Of a stretch of 64,000 nucleotides of DNA, positions 17,472-26,937 are shown in pieces. The notes under the pieces are model-generated. The model was not told the DNA's origin. It saw only the letters and a program-made list of their open reading frames with translations, and made no database searches. Each line of letters opens with the position of its first letter. Position 1 is the first letter of the stretch. Origin of the DNA: Luteolibacter sp. (GTDB lineage Bacteria > Verrucomicrobiota > Verrucomicrobiia > Verrucomicrobiales > Akkermansiaceae); assembly GCA_030696085.1 (NCBI GenBank), contig JAUYNL010000022.1, positions 1 to 64,000 on the forward strand, given 5' to 3'. Both the position numbers and the translations under genes were made by a program.

Positions 17472-19649
17472 ATGTCCCGCCCAGCATTCGCAGACATCCC
17501 CTACACCACAGCCCCATCAAAAACGGGATATGACCAATGGCGCGCCGCTCTCGAAAAAGAGCATGGCAAGCCCATCGGTTCCATCGTGTGGGACACCATG
17601 GAAAAAATCCCCGTCAAGCCGCTTTACACGGAAAACGACATCGAGGGCATGGAGCACCTGAAATACCAGGCCGGCATCGCCCCGTTCCTGCGCGGCCCCT
17701 ACGCCACGATGTATTGTTTCCAGCCATGGACCATCCGGCAATACGCCGGATTCTCCACCGCCGAGGAGTCCAATGCCTTCTATCGCCGGAATCTGGCAGC
17801 CGGACAGAAAGGACTCTCCGTCGCCTTCGACCTCGCCACCCACCGCGGCTATGACTCGGACCACGAACGCGTCGTCGGCGATGTCGGGAAGGCCGGTGTC
17901 GCCATCGATTCGATCCTCGATATGAAGATCCTCTTCGACAGCATCCCGCTCGACAAGGTCTCGGTCTCCATGACCATGAACGGCGCGGTGCTTCCCATCC
18001 TCGCCTTCTACATCGTCACCGCCCTCGAACAAGGCGCGACGCTCGATCAACTCGCCGGCACGATCCAGAATGACATCCTCAAGGAATACATGGTGCGGAA
18101 CACTTATATCTACCCGCCCGAGCCCTCGATGAAGATCATCGCCGACATCTTCGAGTTCACCTCGCAGAAGATGCCGAAGTTCAACTCGATTTCCATCTCC
18201 GGCTATCACATGCAGGAAGCCGGCGCCACCGCCGACCTCGAAATGGCCTACACCCTCGCCGACGGCTGGGAATACCTACGCACCGGCATCGCCGCTGGCA
18301 TCGATATCGATGCCTTCGCGCCGCGCCTCTCCTTCTTCTGGGCGCAGGGAAAAAACCACTTCATGGAAGTCGCGAAAATGCGCGCCGCCCGCGTGCTTTG
18401 GGCGAAGATCGTCAAGACCTTCAACCCGAAAAACCCGAAGTCGCTCGCACTCCGCACCCACTCGCAGACCTCCGGCTGGTCGCTAACGGAACAGGACCCC
18501 TACAACAACATCGCCCGCACCTGCATCGAGGCCATGGCCGCCACGCTCGGCCACACCCAGTCGCTGCACACCAACGCGCTCGATGAAGCCATCGCCCTGC
18601 CCACCGATTTCTCAGCCCGCATCGCCCGCAACACGCAGATCTTCCTCCAGGACGAAACCTCCATCTGCCGCGTCATCGATCCCTGGGGCGGCTCGTATTA
18701 TCTGGAATCCCTCACCCACGAACTCATCCACCGCGCCTGGGCACACATCATGGAAGCCGCGGAATATGGCGGCATGTCCAAGGCCGTCGAAGCCGGCATC
18801 CCCAAGATGCGCATCGAGGAAGCCTCGGCCCGCCGCCAGGCCCGCATCGACTCCGGCGAGGAAACCATCGTCGGCGTGAACAAATTCCGCCTCGCCCACG
18901 AAGATCCGATCGACATTCTCGACGTGGACAACACTGCGGTTAGAATTTCCCAAATCGAGCGACTCAAGAAACTCCGCGCCGGGCGCGACGAGACGAAATG
19001 CCAGGCCACCCTCGCCGCGCTCACGGCCTGTGCCGGCGGCGGCGAAGGCAACCTGCTCGCCCTCGCCATCGAATGTGCCCGGGCCCGCGCTTCACTCGGT
19101 GAAATCTCCGACGCCATGGAAGTCCACTTCGGCCGTTACAAAGCGGTCATCCGTTCCATCTCCGGCGTCTATGGCAAGGAATTCAACCATCAGGGCGACA
19201 TGAAAGACATCCCCGATCTCATCGCACAATTCGAAGCCGCCGAAGGCCGCCGCCCGCGCATCATGGTCGCAAAGATGGGACAGGACGGCCACGACCGCGG
19301 TGCCAAAGTCGTTTCCACCGCCTACGCCGACATGGGCTTCGATGTCGATATCGGCCCGCTGTTCCAAACCCCCGAGGAAACCGCCAAACAAGCCGTCGAA
19401 AACGACGTGCATGTCGTCGCCATGAGTTCCCTCGCCGCCGGCCACAAAACCCTGCTGCCCACGCTCATCGCCGAACTCAAGAAACTCGGACGCGAAGACA
19501 TCATGGTCGTCTGCGGCGGCGTCATTCCCGCGCAGGACTACGACTATCTCTATCAAAACGGAGCCGCCGCCATCTTCGGCCCCGGCACCGTCATTCCGGA
19601 CTCGGCGAGGAAGATCCTGAAGTTGTTGCTGGAGCAGGTCGAAGATTGA
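17472..19649 (+). CDS. mutB: Methylmalonyl-CoA mutase large (alpha, catalytic) subunit
   Basis: Adenosylcobalamin enzyme that rearranges succinyl-CoA to (R)-methylmalonyl-CoA. The 725-residue protein is full length. N-terminal barrel signatures include [49 protein letters not shown] and [19 protein letters not shown]. The C-terminal cobalamin domain has the base-off motif D605-G-H607-D-R-G610 ([11 protein letters not shown]), with H607 the expected cobalt ligand, plus GLLFQTPEE-like ([15 protein letters not shown]) and [12 protein letters not shown]. It is the last gene of the propionate block. The chaperone MeaB/ArgK that usually accompanies it is not in the window. Confidence 0.96.
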   Translation: MSRPAFADIPYTTAPSKTGYDQWRAALEKEHGKPIGSIVWDTMEKIPVKPLYTENDIEGMEHLKYQAGIAPFLRGPYATMYCFQPWTIRQYAGFSTAEESNAFYRRNLAAGQKGLSVAFDLATHRGYDSDHERVVGDVGKAGVAIDSILDMKILFDSIPLDKVSVSMTMNGAVLPILAFYIVTALEQGATLDQLAGTIQNDILKEYMVRNTYIYPPEPSMKIIADIFEFTSQKMPKFNSISISGYHMQEAGATADLEMAYTLADGWEYLRTGIAAGIDIDAFAPRLSFFWAQGKNHFMEVAKMRAARVLWAKIVKTFNPKNPKSLALRTHSQTSGWSLTEQDPYNNIARTCIEAMAATLGHTQSLHTNALDEAIALPTDFSARIARNTQIFLQDETSICRVIDPWGGSYYLESLTHELIHRAWAHIMEAAEYGGMSKAVEAGIPKMRIEEASARRQARIDSGEETIVGVNKFRLAHEDPIDILDVDNTAVRISQIERLKKLRAGRDETKCQATLAALTACAGGGEGNLLALAIECARARASLGEISDAMEVHFGRYKAVIRSISGVYGKEFNHQGDMKDIPDLIAQFEAAEGRRPRIMVAKMGQDGHDRGAKVVSTAYADMGFDVDIGPLFQTPEETAKQAVENDVHVVAMSSLAAGHKTLLPTLIAELKKLGREDIMVVCGGVIPAQDYDYLYQNGAAAIFGPGTVIPDSARKILKLLLEQVED

Positions 19650-19776
19650 ACCTACAGGATGCCATGCGCCGTGGTGCTGATCGGATGGAGACGACCCACC
19701 GCCCGGGCATTCTGTAAATCCGGTGATCTCCGAAACTTAATAAGAGCAGTGATTCCTGAAATGCGCCCCGCGCGAA

Positions 19777-20118
19777 TCAGGGTTTCGGGGGTTCCGGCTT
19801 TTTGGCGAATGCCATGCACCAGCCATTGCTGGCTACCAGTTTGTTCTGGAAGGCGCTGCAGGGGACGAATTCTCCGGCTGGGGATCCCGGAGTGACCAGG
19901 GCGCAAACGGAGCATTTTTGTTCGGCAGTGTGCTGCGGGTATTTGACGGCATCCACCTTGGTGGTGTCCATCTTGTAGCCTAGGGCCATCGCGACCGGGT
20001 CGGTCTCCTCAAGCTTGACGGGCGGCGGCGCATCCTGGGCGAGGAGGCGTCCGCCCAAGGCCACCGGTGCGCTGGCGGAGACGGCGAGTTTGAAGAGGAA
20101 ATTTCGGCGGGAATTCAT
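19777..20118 (-). CDS. High-potential iron-sulfur protein (HiPIP), Tat-exported
   Basis: Small periplasmic electron carrier holding one [4Fe-4S] cluster. The track frame begins at 20238, but ATG at 20118 starts a clear twin-arginine signal, SRRNFLFK followed by a short hydrophobic stretch (LAVSASAPVALGGRLLAQ), giving 113 residues. The four cluster cysteines are C69, C72, C87 and C101 with the HiPIP spacing C-x2-C-x14-C-x13-C (CSVCALVTPGSPAGEFVPCSAF, NGWC). An upstream AMALGYKMD segment also suits the family. Tat export fits folding with its cluster before transport. Its redox partner is not visible; the gene is monocistronic and converges on mutB. Confidence 0.9.
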   Translation of the reverse strand: MNSRRNFLFKLAVSASAPVALGGRLLAQDAPPPVKLEETDPVAMALGYKMDTTKVDAVKYPQHTAEQKCSVCALVTPGSPAGEFVPCSAFQNKLVASNGWCMAFAKKPEPPKP

Positions 20119-20435
20119 GATGTGGTGTGGATTGAGGTGGGATGGGCGAGGGATGATGGGATCAAAAATCATGCTCGCGCGAGATATTTGTGGCAGATAT
20201 TTCGAGAATTTCACGTCTTGAATTGAGATTTTCATCATGTGCTGACGATGACTGAATTTTCATCAAATCGGGTCCGGCTTCCGCATTTTTCAGGCAATTG
20301 ATCGCCGCTCCCCTACGGTGGGCACTTTTTGCACCTCCAGCCCATCCATCAAATCAATGCCGGTTCCGCCCTTGGTGCGGCCATCCGGGGGATTATGCGC
20401 TTGCAGGGTAGAGGGACTGTCGGAACGCTGCACCG
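20119..20435. other. Divergent intergenic region with short direct repeats
   Basis: About 317 bases separating the minus-strand HiPIP gene from the plus-strand AEC transporter, richer in A+T than the genes around it. Two direct-repeat pairs are visible: AGATATTT at 20182-20189 and 20195-20202 (13-base period), and ATTTTCATCA at 20228-20237 and 20256-20265. Such pairs could bind a regulator of the HiPIP gene. No confident -35/-10 pair was found on either strand. Confidence 0.4.
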
Positions 20436-21389
20436 GTGATTTCGCCGTGGGATGTCCTGGGTTCGGTGCTGCCGATCTATCTGTTGTTGGTGGCCGGCTC
20501 CGTCCTGCGTTGGACCGGAGTCCTGAGCAAGGGCCTAGACGAGGGGGTGATGCGGGTGGTTTACACCATCATGCTGCCGGCTTTCATGCTGGATAAAATC
20601 CTCGGCAGCGAGGCTCTTCGGAGCGGTTCGGTGGTGCTGGGTTCCATCGCTCTGGGCTTCGGGCTGATGCTGGCGGGCACCGCCATCGGCATGGGCGTGG
20701 GACGGGTCATCGGGCTCGAACGTGGAACCGGTATGCGGACCTTCGGCTTGGCGTCAGGATGCCAGAATTTCGGTTTCACCGCTGTGCCGGTGGTGCAGAT
20801 CCTCTGGAGCACCAGCGCACTCGCCATTTTATTCGTTCACAATATCGGCTGCGAACTGGCGATGTGGACGGTCGGTGTGATGGTCATGAGCGCGGAACGC
20901 GGCATTCCGTGGCGACGGATGGTCAATGGACCGGTCATCGCGGTGCTCGGTGGCCTGCTGCTGGTCGCGCTGGGCTGGGATGTGCATTGCACGGGACCCG
21001 CCCGCAGGGCGCTTTCGATGATCGGCGTAGGAGCTATTCCGCTCGCGGTCCTGATCACCGGATGCACCATTGCGGATCTGGTGGCTGCGGAGCGCCCAAG
21101 CACGAAAATCATCCTGGGTTCCTCATTGGTGCGCCTGGTCCTGGCACCGCTGGTTTTCCTCGCGGCGGCGAAATACCTGCCGATCGCCACGGAACTCCGG
21201 CAGGTGTTGGTGGTGCAGGCTTCCATGCCGGCCGCCGTCACGCCGATCATGTTGGCGCGGATGTATGGTGGGCGGACGGCCATCGCCGCGCAGATTGTGG
21301 TCTTCACCACCGGGCTGAGTTTGTTTTCACTGCCATGGATCATCACGCTGGGTTGCCGGTGGATTGGTTTGCACCCGTTGTTGCCATAG
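20436..21389 (+). CDS. AEC-family transporter (auxin efflux carrier-like permease)
   Basis: Membrane permease of the AEC/bile-acid-arsenite-riboflavin-type superfamily, whose bacterial members move malonate, malate or other anions; the substrate here is unknown. The 317-residue protein has about ten hydrophobic segments in two similar halves, with family features GSVLPIYLLLVAGSVLRW, VVYTIMLPAFML, ASGCQNFGFTAVPVVQILW (the crossed-helix Gly/Asn motif) and VVQASMPAAVTPIMLARMYGG in the last third. The start is GTG at 20436. It is 27 bases upstream of the MDR dehydrogenase gene and could be co-transcribed with it. Confidence 0.85.
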   Translation: MISPWDVLGSVLPIYLLLVAGSVLRWTGVLSKGLDEGVMRVVYTIMLPAFMLDKILGSEALRSGSVVLGSIALGFGLMLAGTAIGMGVGRVIGLERGTGMRTFGLASGCQNFGFTAVPVVQILWSTSALAILFVHNIGCELAMWTVGVMVMSAERGIPWRRMVNGPVIAVLGGLLLVALGWDVHCTGPARRALSMIGVGAIPLAVLITGCTIADLVAAERPSTKIILGSSLVRLVLAPLVFLAAAKYLPIATELRQVLVVQASMPAAVTPIMLARMYGGRTAIAAQIVVFTTGLSLFSLPWIITLGCRWIGLHPLLP

Positions 21390-21416
21390 GCGCGGGATTG
21401 ACCTTCGATAGAGCGC

Positions 21417-22433
21417 ATGAAAGCGGTCGGTGCGCGACAATATCTTCCGGTTTTGGATCCCGGATGCCTGGTGGAATTCGAGGCGGAGAAACCCGCGCCC
21501 GGTCCCTTGGATCTGCTCGTCCGGGTGCGTGCTGTCGCGGTAAATCCGGTGGACACCAAAATCCGTGCCTCGCTGGCTGCCGGTCCGCACGATCCGCCCC
21601 GCATCCTCGGCTGGGACGCCGCCGGGAGCGTCGAAACCGTAGGCGCGGAAGTCGTCGGGTTTTCGCCGGGTGACGAGGTGTTTTATGCGGGCGATCTCAC
21701 CCGGCCGGGATGCAATGCGGAATTCCAGGCGGTCGATTCGCGTTTGGTCGCACACAAGCCCGCGTCCTGGTCATTCGCGGAAGCGGCCGCCATTCCGCTG
21801 GCAGGGCTCACCGCATGGGAGCTGATATTCGAGCGCATGGGTGTGGACCCGCATGGGAACGACAGCGGCAGGCACCTGCTCATCATCAACGGCGCGGGCG
21901 GTGTCGGTTCGGCGCTCATACCCATCGCCCGGAGTGCGGGACTGATCGTGATCGCCACCGCCTCGCGGCCGGAAACGAAAGCCTGGTGTTTTTCGCTCGG
22001 AGCCCATCATGTGATCCATCATCGCAAGCCGCTGCGGCAGCAGGCGGAAGCATTGGGCATCACCGGATTTCCCTTCATCGCCAATCTTTTCAATACCGAG
22101 ACCTATTGGGAAACGACCGCGGATCTGATCGCTCCATTCGGCGCTTTGGGACTCATTGTCGAGCCTCGCGAAAAGCTCCACATCGGCGATCCACTCAAAG
22201 CCAAGTGTGTGCGCATCGTCTGGGAATTCATGGCCGCCCGCGCGAAGTTCCAATCCCCCGACATGCATCTTCAGGGCCAATATCTCGCGGCCATCGCCGC
22301 CCGCTGCGATGCCGGGGACTTTCCGAAACTCAACACCCGCATTTTCGACGGTCTCACCGTGGATCATCTCCGCGAGGCTCATGCCGGTATGGAACAAGGC
22401 ACCGCGATTGGAAAATGGGTGATCGCGTTGTAG
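21417..22433 (+). CDS. Zinc-type alcohol dehydrogenase-like protein (MDR, quinone-reductase type)
   Basis: NAD(P)-dependent medium-chain dehydrogenase/reductase of 338 residues. The catalytic N-domain contains VRVRAVAVNPVDTKIRASL and GWDAAGSVETVGAEVVGFSPGDEVFYAGD; the Rossmann domain has the dinucleotide motif INGAGGVGSALIPIARSAGLIVIATAS. The Cys and His zinc ligands of true alcohol dehydrogenases are absent (NPVDTK in place of the GxCxxD motif), so it belongs with zinc-independent quinone oxidoreductase-like members despite the usual family name. Substrate unknown. The AEC permease gene lies directly upstream. Confidence 0.88.
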   Translation: MKAVGARQYLPVLDPGCLVEFEAEKPAPGPLDLLVRVRAVAVNPVDTKIRASLAAGPHDPPRILGWDAAGSVETVGAEVVGFSPGDEVFYAGDLTRPGCNAEFQAVDSRLVAHKPASWSFAEAAAIPLAGLTAWELIFERMGVDPHGNDSGRHLLIINGAGGVGSALIPIARSAGLIVIATASRPETKAWCFSLGAHHVIHHRKPLRQQAEALGITGFPFIANLFNTETYWETTADLIAPFGALGLIVEPREKLHIGDPLKAKCVRIVWEFMAARAKFQSPDMHLQGQYLAAIAARCDAGDFPKLNTRIFDGLTVDHLREAHAGMEQGTAIGKWVIAL

Positions 22434-22658
22434 TTTCAAACTTGATCAATGATGCGGTGCTCAGGGGCTTGCTCCGCAGCCGCATCGGCATCCCGCCCAC
22501 GTTTCATGGTGAATCCCCTCATGGCGCGGGAATGATTCGAAGGTTATGCCATCGGTCGCTGCAAGAGGGCGGCAAGGCAATGCGGAGAACCGCATCCCTG
22601 GCAAACCTGAGGTTTTGATTGCATGAAGGGCGCGATCCCGGAACAGTGCGCGCGTTCC

Positions 22659-23453
22659 ATGAAAGTCATCGCCGTTGCCAATCAAAAGGGAGGTGTGGGG
22701 AAAACCACCACCGCCCTGAACCTGTCCGCCGCCCTCGCACGGCGCGGCCAGCGAGTGCTTCTGGTGGATCTGGACCCACAGGCGAACTGCACCAGCGGCC
22801 TCGGCATCGAACCACCGGAAAACGGCAGCATGTATCCCGTGCTCATGGCCGAGGCCACGGTCCACCAGCAAATTCTTCCCACCGGTCGCGACAATCTCTC
22901 GATCGTGCCTTCGGAAATGGACCTCGCCGGGGTGGAAATCGAACTGGCCCGCAGCGACGACCACCTCACACGCCTCCGCACGATCCTCCAGGGCCTCAAG
23001 CCCAACGATCTTTTCGAATTCTGCATCCTCGACACCCCACCCTCGCTGGGCGTGCTGATGACTTCCGCCCTGGCCGCCGCCGATGAAATCCTCATCCCGC
23101 TCCAGTGCGAATGGTTCGGCCTCGAAGGACTGGCGAAAATCGTCCATGTGATCGACCAAATCCGCGGCTCGGACGCCAATCCGGACATCCGTCTCGAAGG
23201 CATCGTCATGACGATGTATGATGGCCGCACCCTGCTCTCGCGGCAGGTGGTGGAGGAGGTTGCGAAGTATTTCCCGGAGCAAATGTACCGCACGATGATC
23301 CCCCGCACGATCCGCATCGGAGAAGCGCCCAGCCATGGGAAATCCATCTTCGAACACGATCTCCACGGTCTCGGCGCCCAGGCTTATGGCGCACTGGCGG
23401 ACGAGTTCCTCACCAGGCATGCGGTGTGTGGCCCGCTGCTGGCCGGGACCTGA
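22659..23453 (+). CDS. ParA/Soj-family ATPase
   Basis: Deviant Walker-A ATPase that forms DNA-bound gradients to segregate chromosomes, plasmids or protein cargo. The start at 22659 ([18 protein letters not shown]) is preferred to 22623, giving 264 residues. Seen: the deviant Walker A KGGVGKTT (about 9-16), [17 protein letters not shown], Walker B-like [13 protein letters not shown], and the late motif [20 protein letters not shown] typical of chromosomal Soj proteins. No parB or parS-like sequence was noticed beside it, and hisF follows on the same strand after 34 bases, so it is an orphan copy at this locus. A chromosomal role is the likeliest. Confidence 0.9.
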   Translation: MKVIAVANQKGGVGKTTTALNLSAALARRGQRVLLVDLDPQANCTSGLGIEPPENGSMYPVLMAEATVHQQILPTGRDNLSIVPSEMDLAGVEIELARSDDHLTRLRTILQGLKPNDLFEFCILDTPPSLGVLMTSALAAADEILIPLQCEWFGLEGLAKIVHVIDQIRGSDANPDIRLEGIVMTMYDGRTLLSRQVVEEVAKYFPEQMYRTMIPRTIRIGEAPSHGKSIFEHDLHGLGAQAYGALADEFLTRHAVCGPLLAGT

Positions 23454-23487
23454 TCTCCACACTCACAGAGCGCCGCCATCACTTCCC

Positions 23488-24261
23488 ATGCTCGCTAAAC
23501 GCATCATTCCCTGTCTTGACGTCACCGACGGCCGTGTGGTCAAGGGCGTCAATTTCGTGGACCTGATCGATGCCGGGGATCCGGTGGAGTGTGCGCTGGC
23601 CTACAATGCGCAGGAGGCGGACGAACTGGTATTTCTCGATATCACCGCGTCCTCGGACAACCGCAGAACGATGGTGGATGTGGTGCGCAGGACCGCCGAA
23701 CATTGTTTCATCCCGCTGACCGTGGGCGGCGGCATCCGCACGGTGGAAAACATGCGCGAAATGTTGTTGGCCGGCGCGGACAAGGTGGGCATCAACACCT
23801 CGGCGGTGAAGAATCCATCACTCGTCGATGCCGGGGCCAGGACCTTCGGCAGCCAGTGCATCGTGGTGGCCATCGACGCCAAGCGCGAGGGACCCGGCAA
23901 GTGGGGCGTCTACACCCACGGCGGCCGCACCCCGGTGGGGCTCGACGTGGTCGAATGGGCGCGGGAAGTCTGGAACCGCGGCGCAGGCGAAATCCTCCTC
24001 ACCAGCATGGATGCGGACGGCGCCCAGGCCGGTTATGACATCGAACTCACCGCTGCCGTATCCACAGCCGTGGGCATCCCGGTGATTGCCAGCGGCGGAG
24101 CCGGAAATCTCGACCACATGGTGGACGTGCTGGACCGCGGCAAGGCGGACGCGGTGCTGGCCGCCAGCATTTTCCACTTCGGAAAACACACGGTGGGCGA
24201 GGCCAAGCAATACTTTGCGAGCTGCGGCGTGCCGGTGCGCCCTCTCTTCAAGGACGCATGA
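23488..24261 (+). CDS. hisF: Imidazole glycerol phosphate synthase, cyclase subunit
   Basis: Uses ammonia from HisH to make imidazole glycerol phosphate and AICAR in histidine synthesis. The track start (23335) lies inside parA; ATG at 23488 ([20 protein letters not shown]) is the right one and gives 258 residues, the usual length. The (beta/alpha)8 barrel shows both catalytic aspartates, in IIPCLDV (Asp11) and in [15 protein letters not shown], and the phosphate loops VGGGIRT and ASGGAGN. No other his gene is in the window, so the pathway is scattered. Confidence 0.95.
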   Translation: MLAKRIIPCLDVTDGRVVKGVNFVDLIDAGDPVECALAYNAQEADELVFLDITASSDNRRTMVDVVRRTAEHCFIPLTVGGGIRTVENMREMLLAGADKVGINTSAVKNPSLVDAGARTFGSQCIVVAIDAKREGPGKWGVYTHGGRTPVGLDVVEWAREVWNRGAGEILLTSMDADGAQAGYDIELTAAVSTAVGIPVIASGGAGNLDHMVDVLDRGKADAVLAASIFHFGKHTVGEAKQYFASCGVPVRPLFKDA

Positions 24262-24471
24262 CCGGCCCCTGGCAATTTCGTTCAAGTCCCATGAGATGAA
24301 CGGATTCCGGCTTGACCTCGCTTCAATCAATGCGGAAGGTCGCCCGCTTTTACCGAATGTTTCCCGCCCTTCTCTTCGTTCTTCCATGGCTCGCCTGCCG
24401 GAATGAAGCGGCGTCCGGATTCCATTGGGCCACTTAAATTTCCAACTACTCTCTCATTTTCAACACCTTCC

Positions 24472-25500
<1,029 letters not shown>

Positions 25501-25525
25501 GCGGTCCAGTCGGCAATACCCGGCC

Positions 25526-26338
25526 ATGAAGCCGCTCAATCTCATCGCATTGCTGCTCTTTCTCGGAGGTGCCGTCTGGGCCCTGACGCGCAGTGATCGC
25601 AGCGTGCGCGAGATTCAAAACGCCTACTATGCGGCGATGTCGCCTTTCCTGAAATCCGGTTCGAAAATGGAAACCCAGGCCCGGGCCTTTCTTCAGGAAA
25701 CCCGCCACTCGAAGGAACTCGAAGCTGAACTGGAAGCCACCCGCGAACAACTCGGCCGCCTGCGCCTGATCGAATCCCGCTTCCGCGCCCTCGAATACGA
25801 AAACGTGCAGCTCCGCCACGCGCTGGATTTCAAGAAAGCGACCCGCTTCGATGTGGTGGCCGCCCGCGTCATCCGGCGCAATCCCGCCACCTGGTGGCAG
25901 ACCGTCGAGATCGATTCCGGCTCCAAACGCCGCGTGGGCACCCAGCTCGCCGTGCTTTCCAACGAAGGTCTCGTCGGAAAAATCGACCGCATCGATAGCG
26001 GCGGAGAACGCTCGTCGGTCCTACTTCTAACCGATGAGAAATGCCAGGTCTCCGCGCGGGTCGAAGGCTCGCCGGAAGTCGGCATCCTCAGCGGCCAGCG
26101 CGGCGGATTCGATGGTGAGCCGATGTTGCGGCTGCGATTTCTATCACCCAACGCCGCGGTCCGCCCCGGCCAGCGCGTATTCACCACCGGCCGGGGAGGC
26201 ATCTTCCAGGCCAACATCCCACTTGGAACCATCGACTCCGTCGAAAAAGGCGCGCTCGATTCCGAAGCTCTCGTCCGGCCCTCGGTGAACTTCGCGGATC
26301 TCGGCGCGGTCTTCGTGGTCCTGTCCGCAGATTCCTAA
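25526..26338 (+). CDS. mreC: Rod-shape-determining protein MreC
   Basis: Periplasmic scaffold of the elongasome, linking MreB/MreD to PBP2. The 270-residue protein has one N-terminal membrane helix (LNLIALLLFLGGAVWAL), a coiled coil (about 50-100: ARAFLQETRHSKELEAELEATREQLGRLR) and the double beta-barrel domain with the conserved stretch ARVIRRNPATWWQTVEIDSGSKRRVGTQLAVLSNEGLVGKI. Spacing to mreD is 8 bases. Length and order are typical. Confidence 0.93.
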   Translation: MKPLNLIALLLFLGGAVWALTRSDRSVREIQNAYYAAMSPFLKSGSKMETQARAFLQETRHSKELEAELEATREQLGRLRLIESRFRALEYENVQLRHALDFKKATRFDVVAARVIRRNPATWWQTVEIDSGSKRRVGTQLAVLSNEGLVGKIDRIDSGGERSSVLLLTDEKCQVSARVEGSPEVGILSGQRGGFDGEPMLRLRFLSPNAAVRPGQRVFTTGRGGIFQANIPLGTIDSVEKGALDSEALVRPSVNFADLGAVFVVLSADS

Positions 26339-26346
26339 CAAACGCC

Positions 26347-26931
26347 GTGATCCGCTATTCCATCATCACGATCCTGCTCCTGCTCGCCGCCTTCATCGTG
26401 CAGCAGTTCCTGCCGGCGTTCACGGGCCTGCATCACTCGCGCATCCTGCTCGTGCAGTTGGTGTTTCTCTGCTGCGCCGTGACCGTCGGCCAGCCGACCA
26501 TGCTGTTGTTAGCCTTTATCGGCGGGTTCTTCTGGGACGCGCAGTGCGCGCTAGGCCCGCACGGCGGCGATCCCGAGGTTTACACCCAGCAGGTGGAGAA
26601 CCTCCGTTTCGGATACTCGATCCTGCTGTTCGGCGGCATGGGCTTCCTGATGCAGGGCATCCAGCCGCTCTTCAAACAAGGCAAGTGGCAGTTTTCCGCC
26701 CTGCTCTCCGGCATCGCCGTGCTGCTCTATCTCGCCGCGGAATACACCATCATCAACTTCGTCCGCGGGGATTTCACCCTCAGCCAGGCCACCATGCGCC
26801 AGATGGGATACACCGCCATCCTCACCATGCTCTTCTCACCGGTCATTTTCTGGATGCTCTTCCGCATCGCCGGAATCTGTGATCACTCCATCAACCCCGA
26901 AGCCGGTCGCCGCCGCAGGCGCACACGTTGA
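26347..26931 (+). CDS. mreD: MreD-like membrane protein
   Basis: Small polytopic membrane protein in the mreD position, 194 residues, starting with GTG at 26347. Hydrophobic segments include IITILLLLAAFIVQQFL, ILLVQLVFLCCAVTVG, MLLLAFIGGFFWDAQ, LLFGGMGFLMQGIQ, ALLSGIAVLLYLAAEY and MLFSPVIFWMLFRIAG. MreD sequences are poorly conserved, so the name rests on topology, size and position between mreC and pbp2 (6 bases downstream). Confidence 0.8.
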   Translation: MIRYSIITILLLLAAFIVQQFLPAFTGLHHSRILLVQLVFLCCAVTVGQPTMLLLAFIGGFFWDAQCALGPHGGDPEVYTQQVENLRFGYSILLFGGMGFLMQGIQPLFKQGKWQFSALLSGIAVLLYLAAEYTIINFVRGDFTLSQATMRQMGYTAILTMLFSPVIFWMLFRIAGICDHSINPEAGRRRRRTR

Positions 26932-26937
26932 CCTCTC

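Noticed and set aside
22580-22595. ATGCGG-AGAA-CCGCAT hairpin upstream of the parA gene
   Set aside because: 6-bp stem without T-run, no conserved parS-like form; likely chance.
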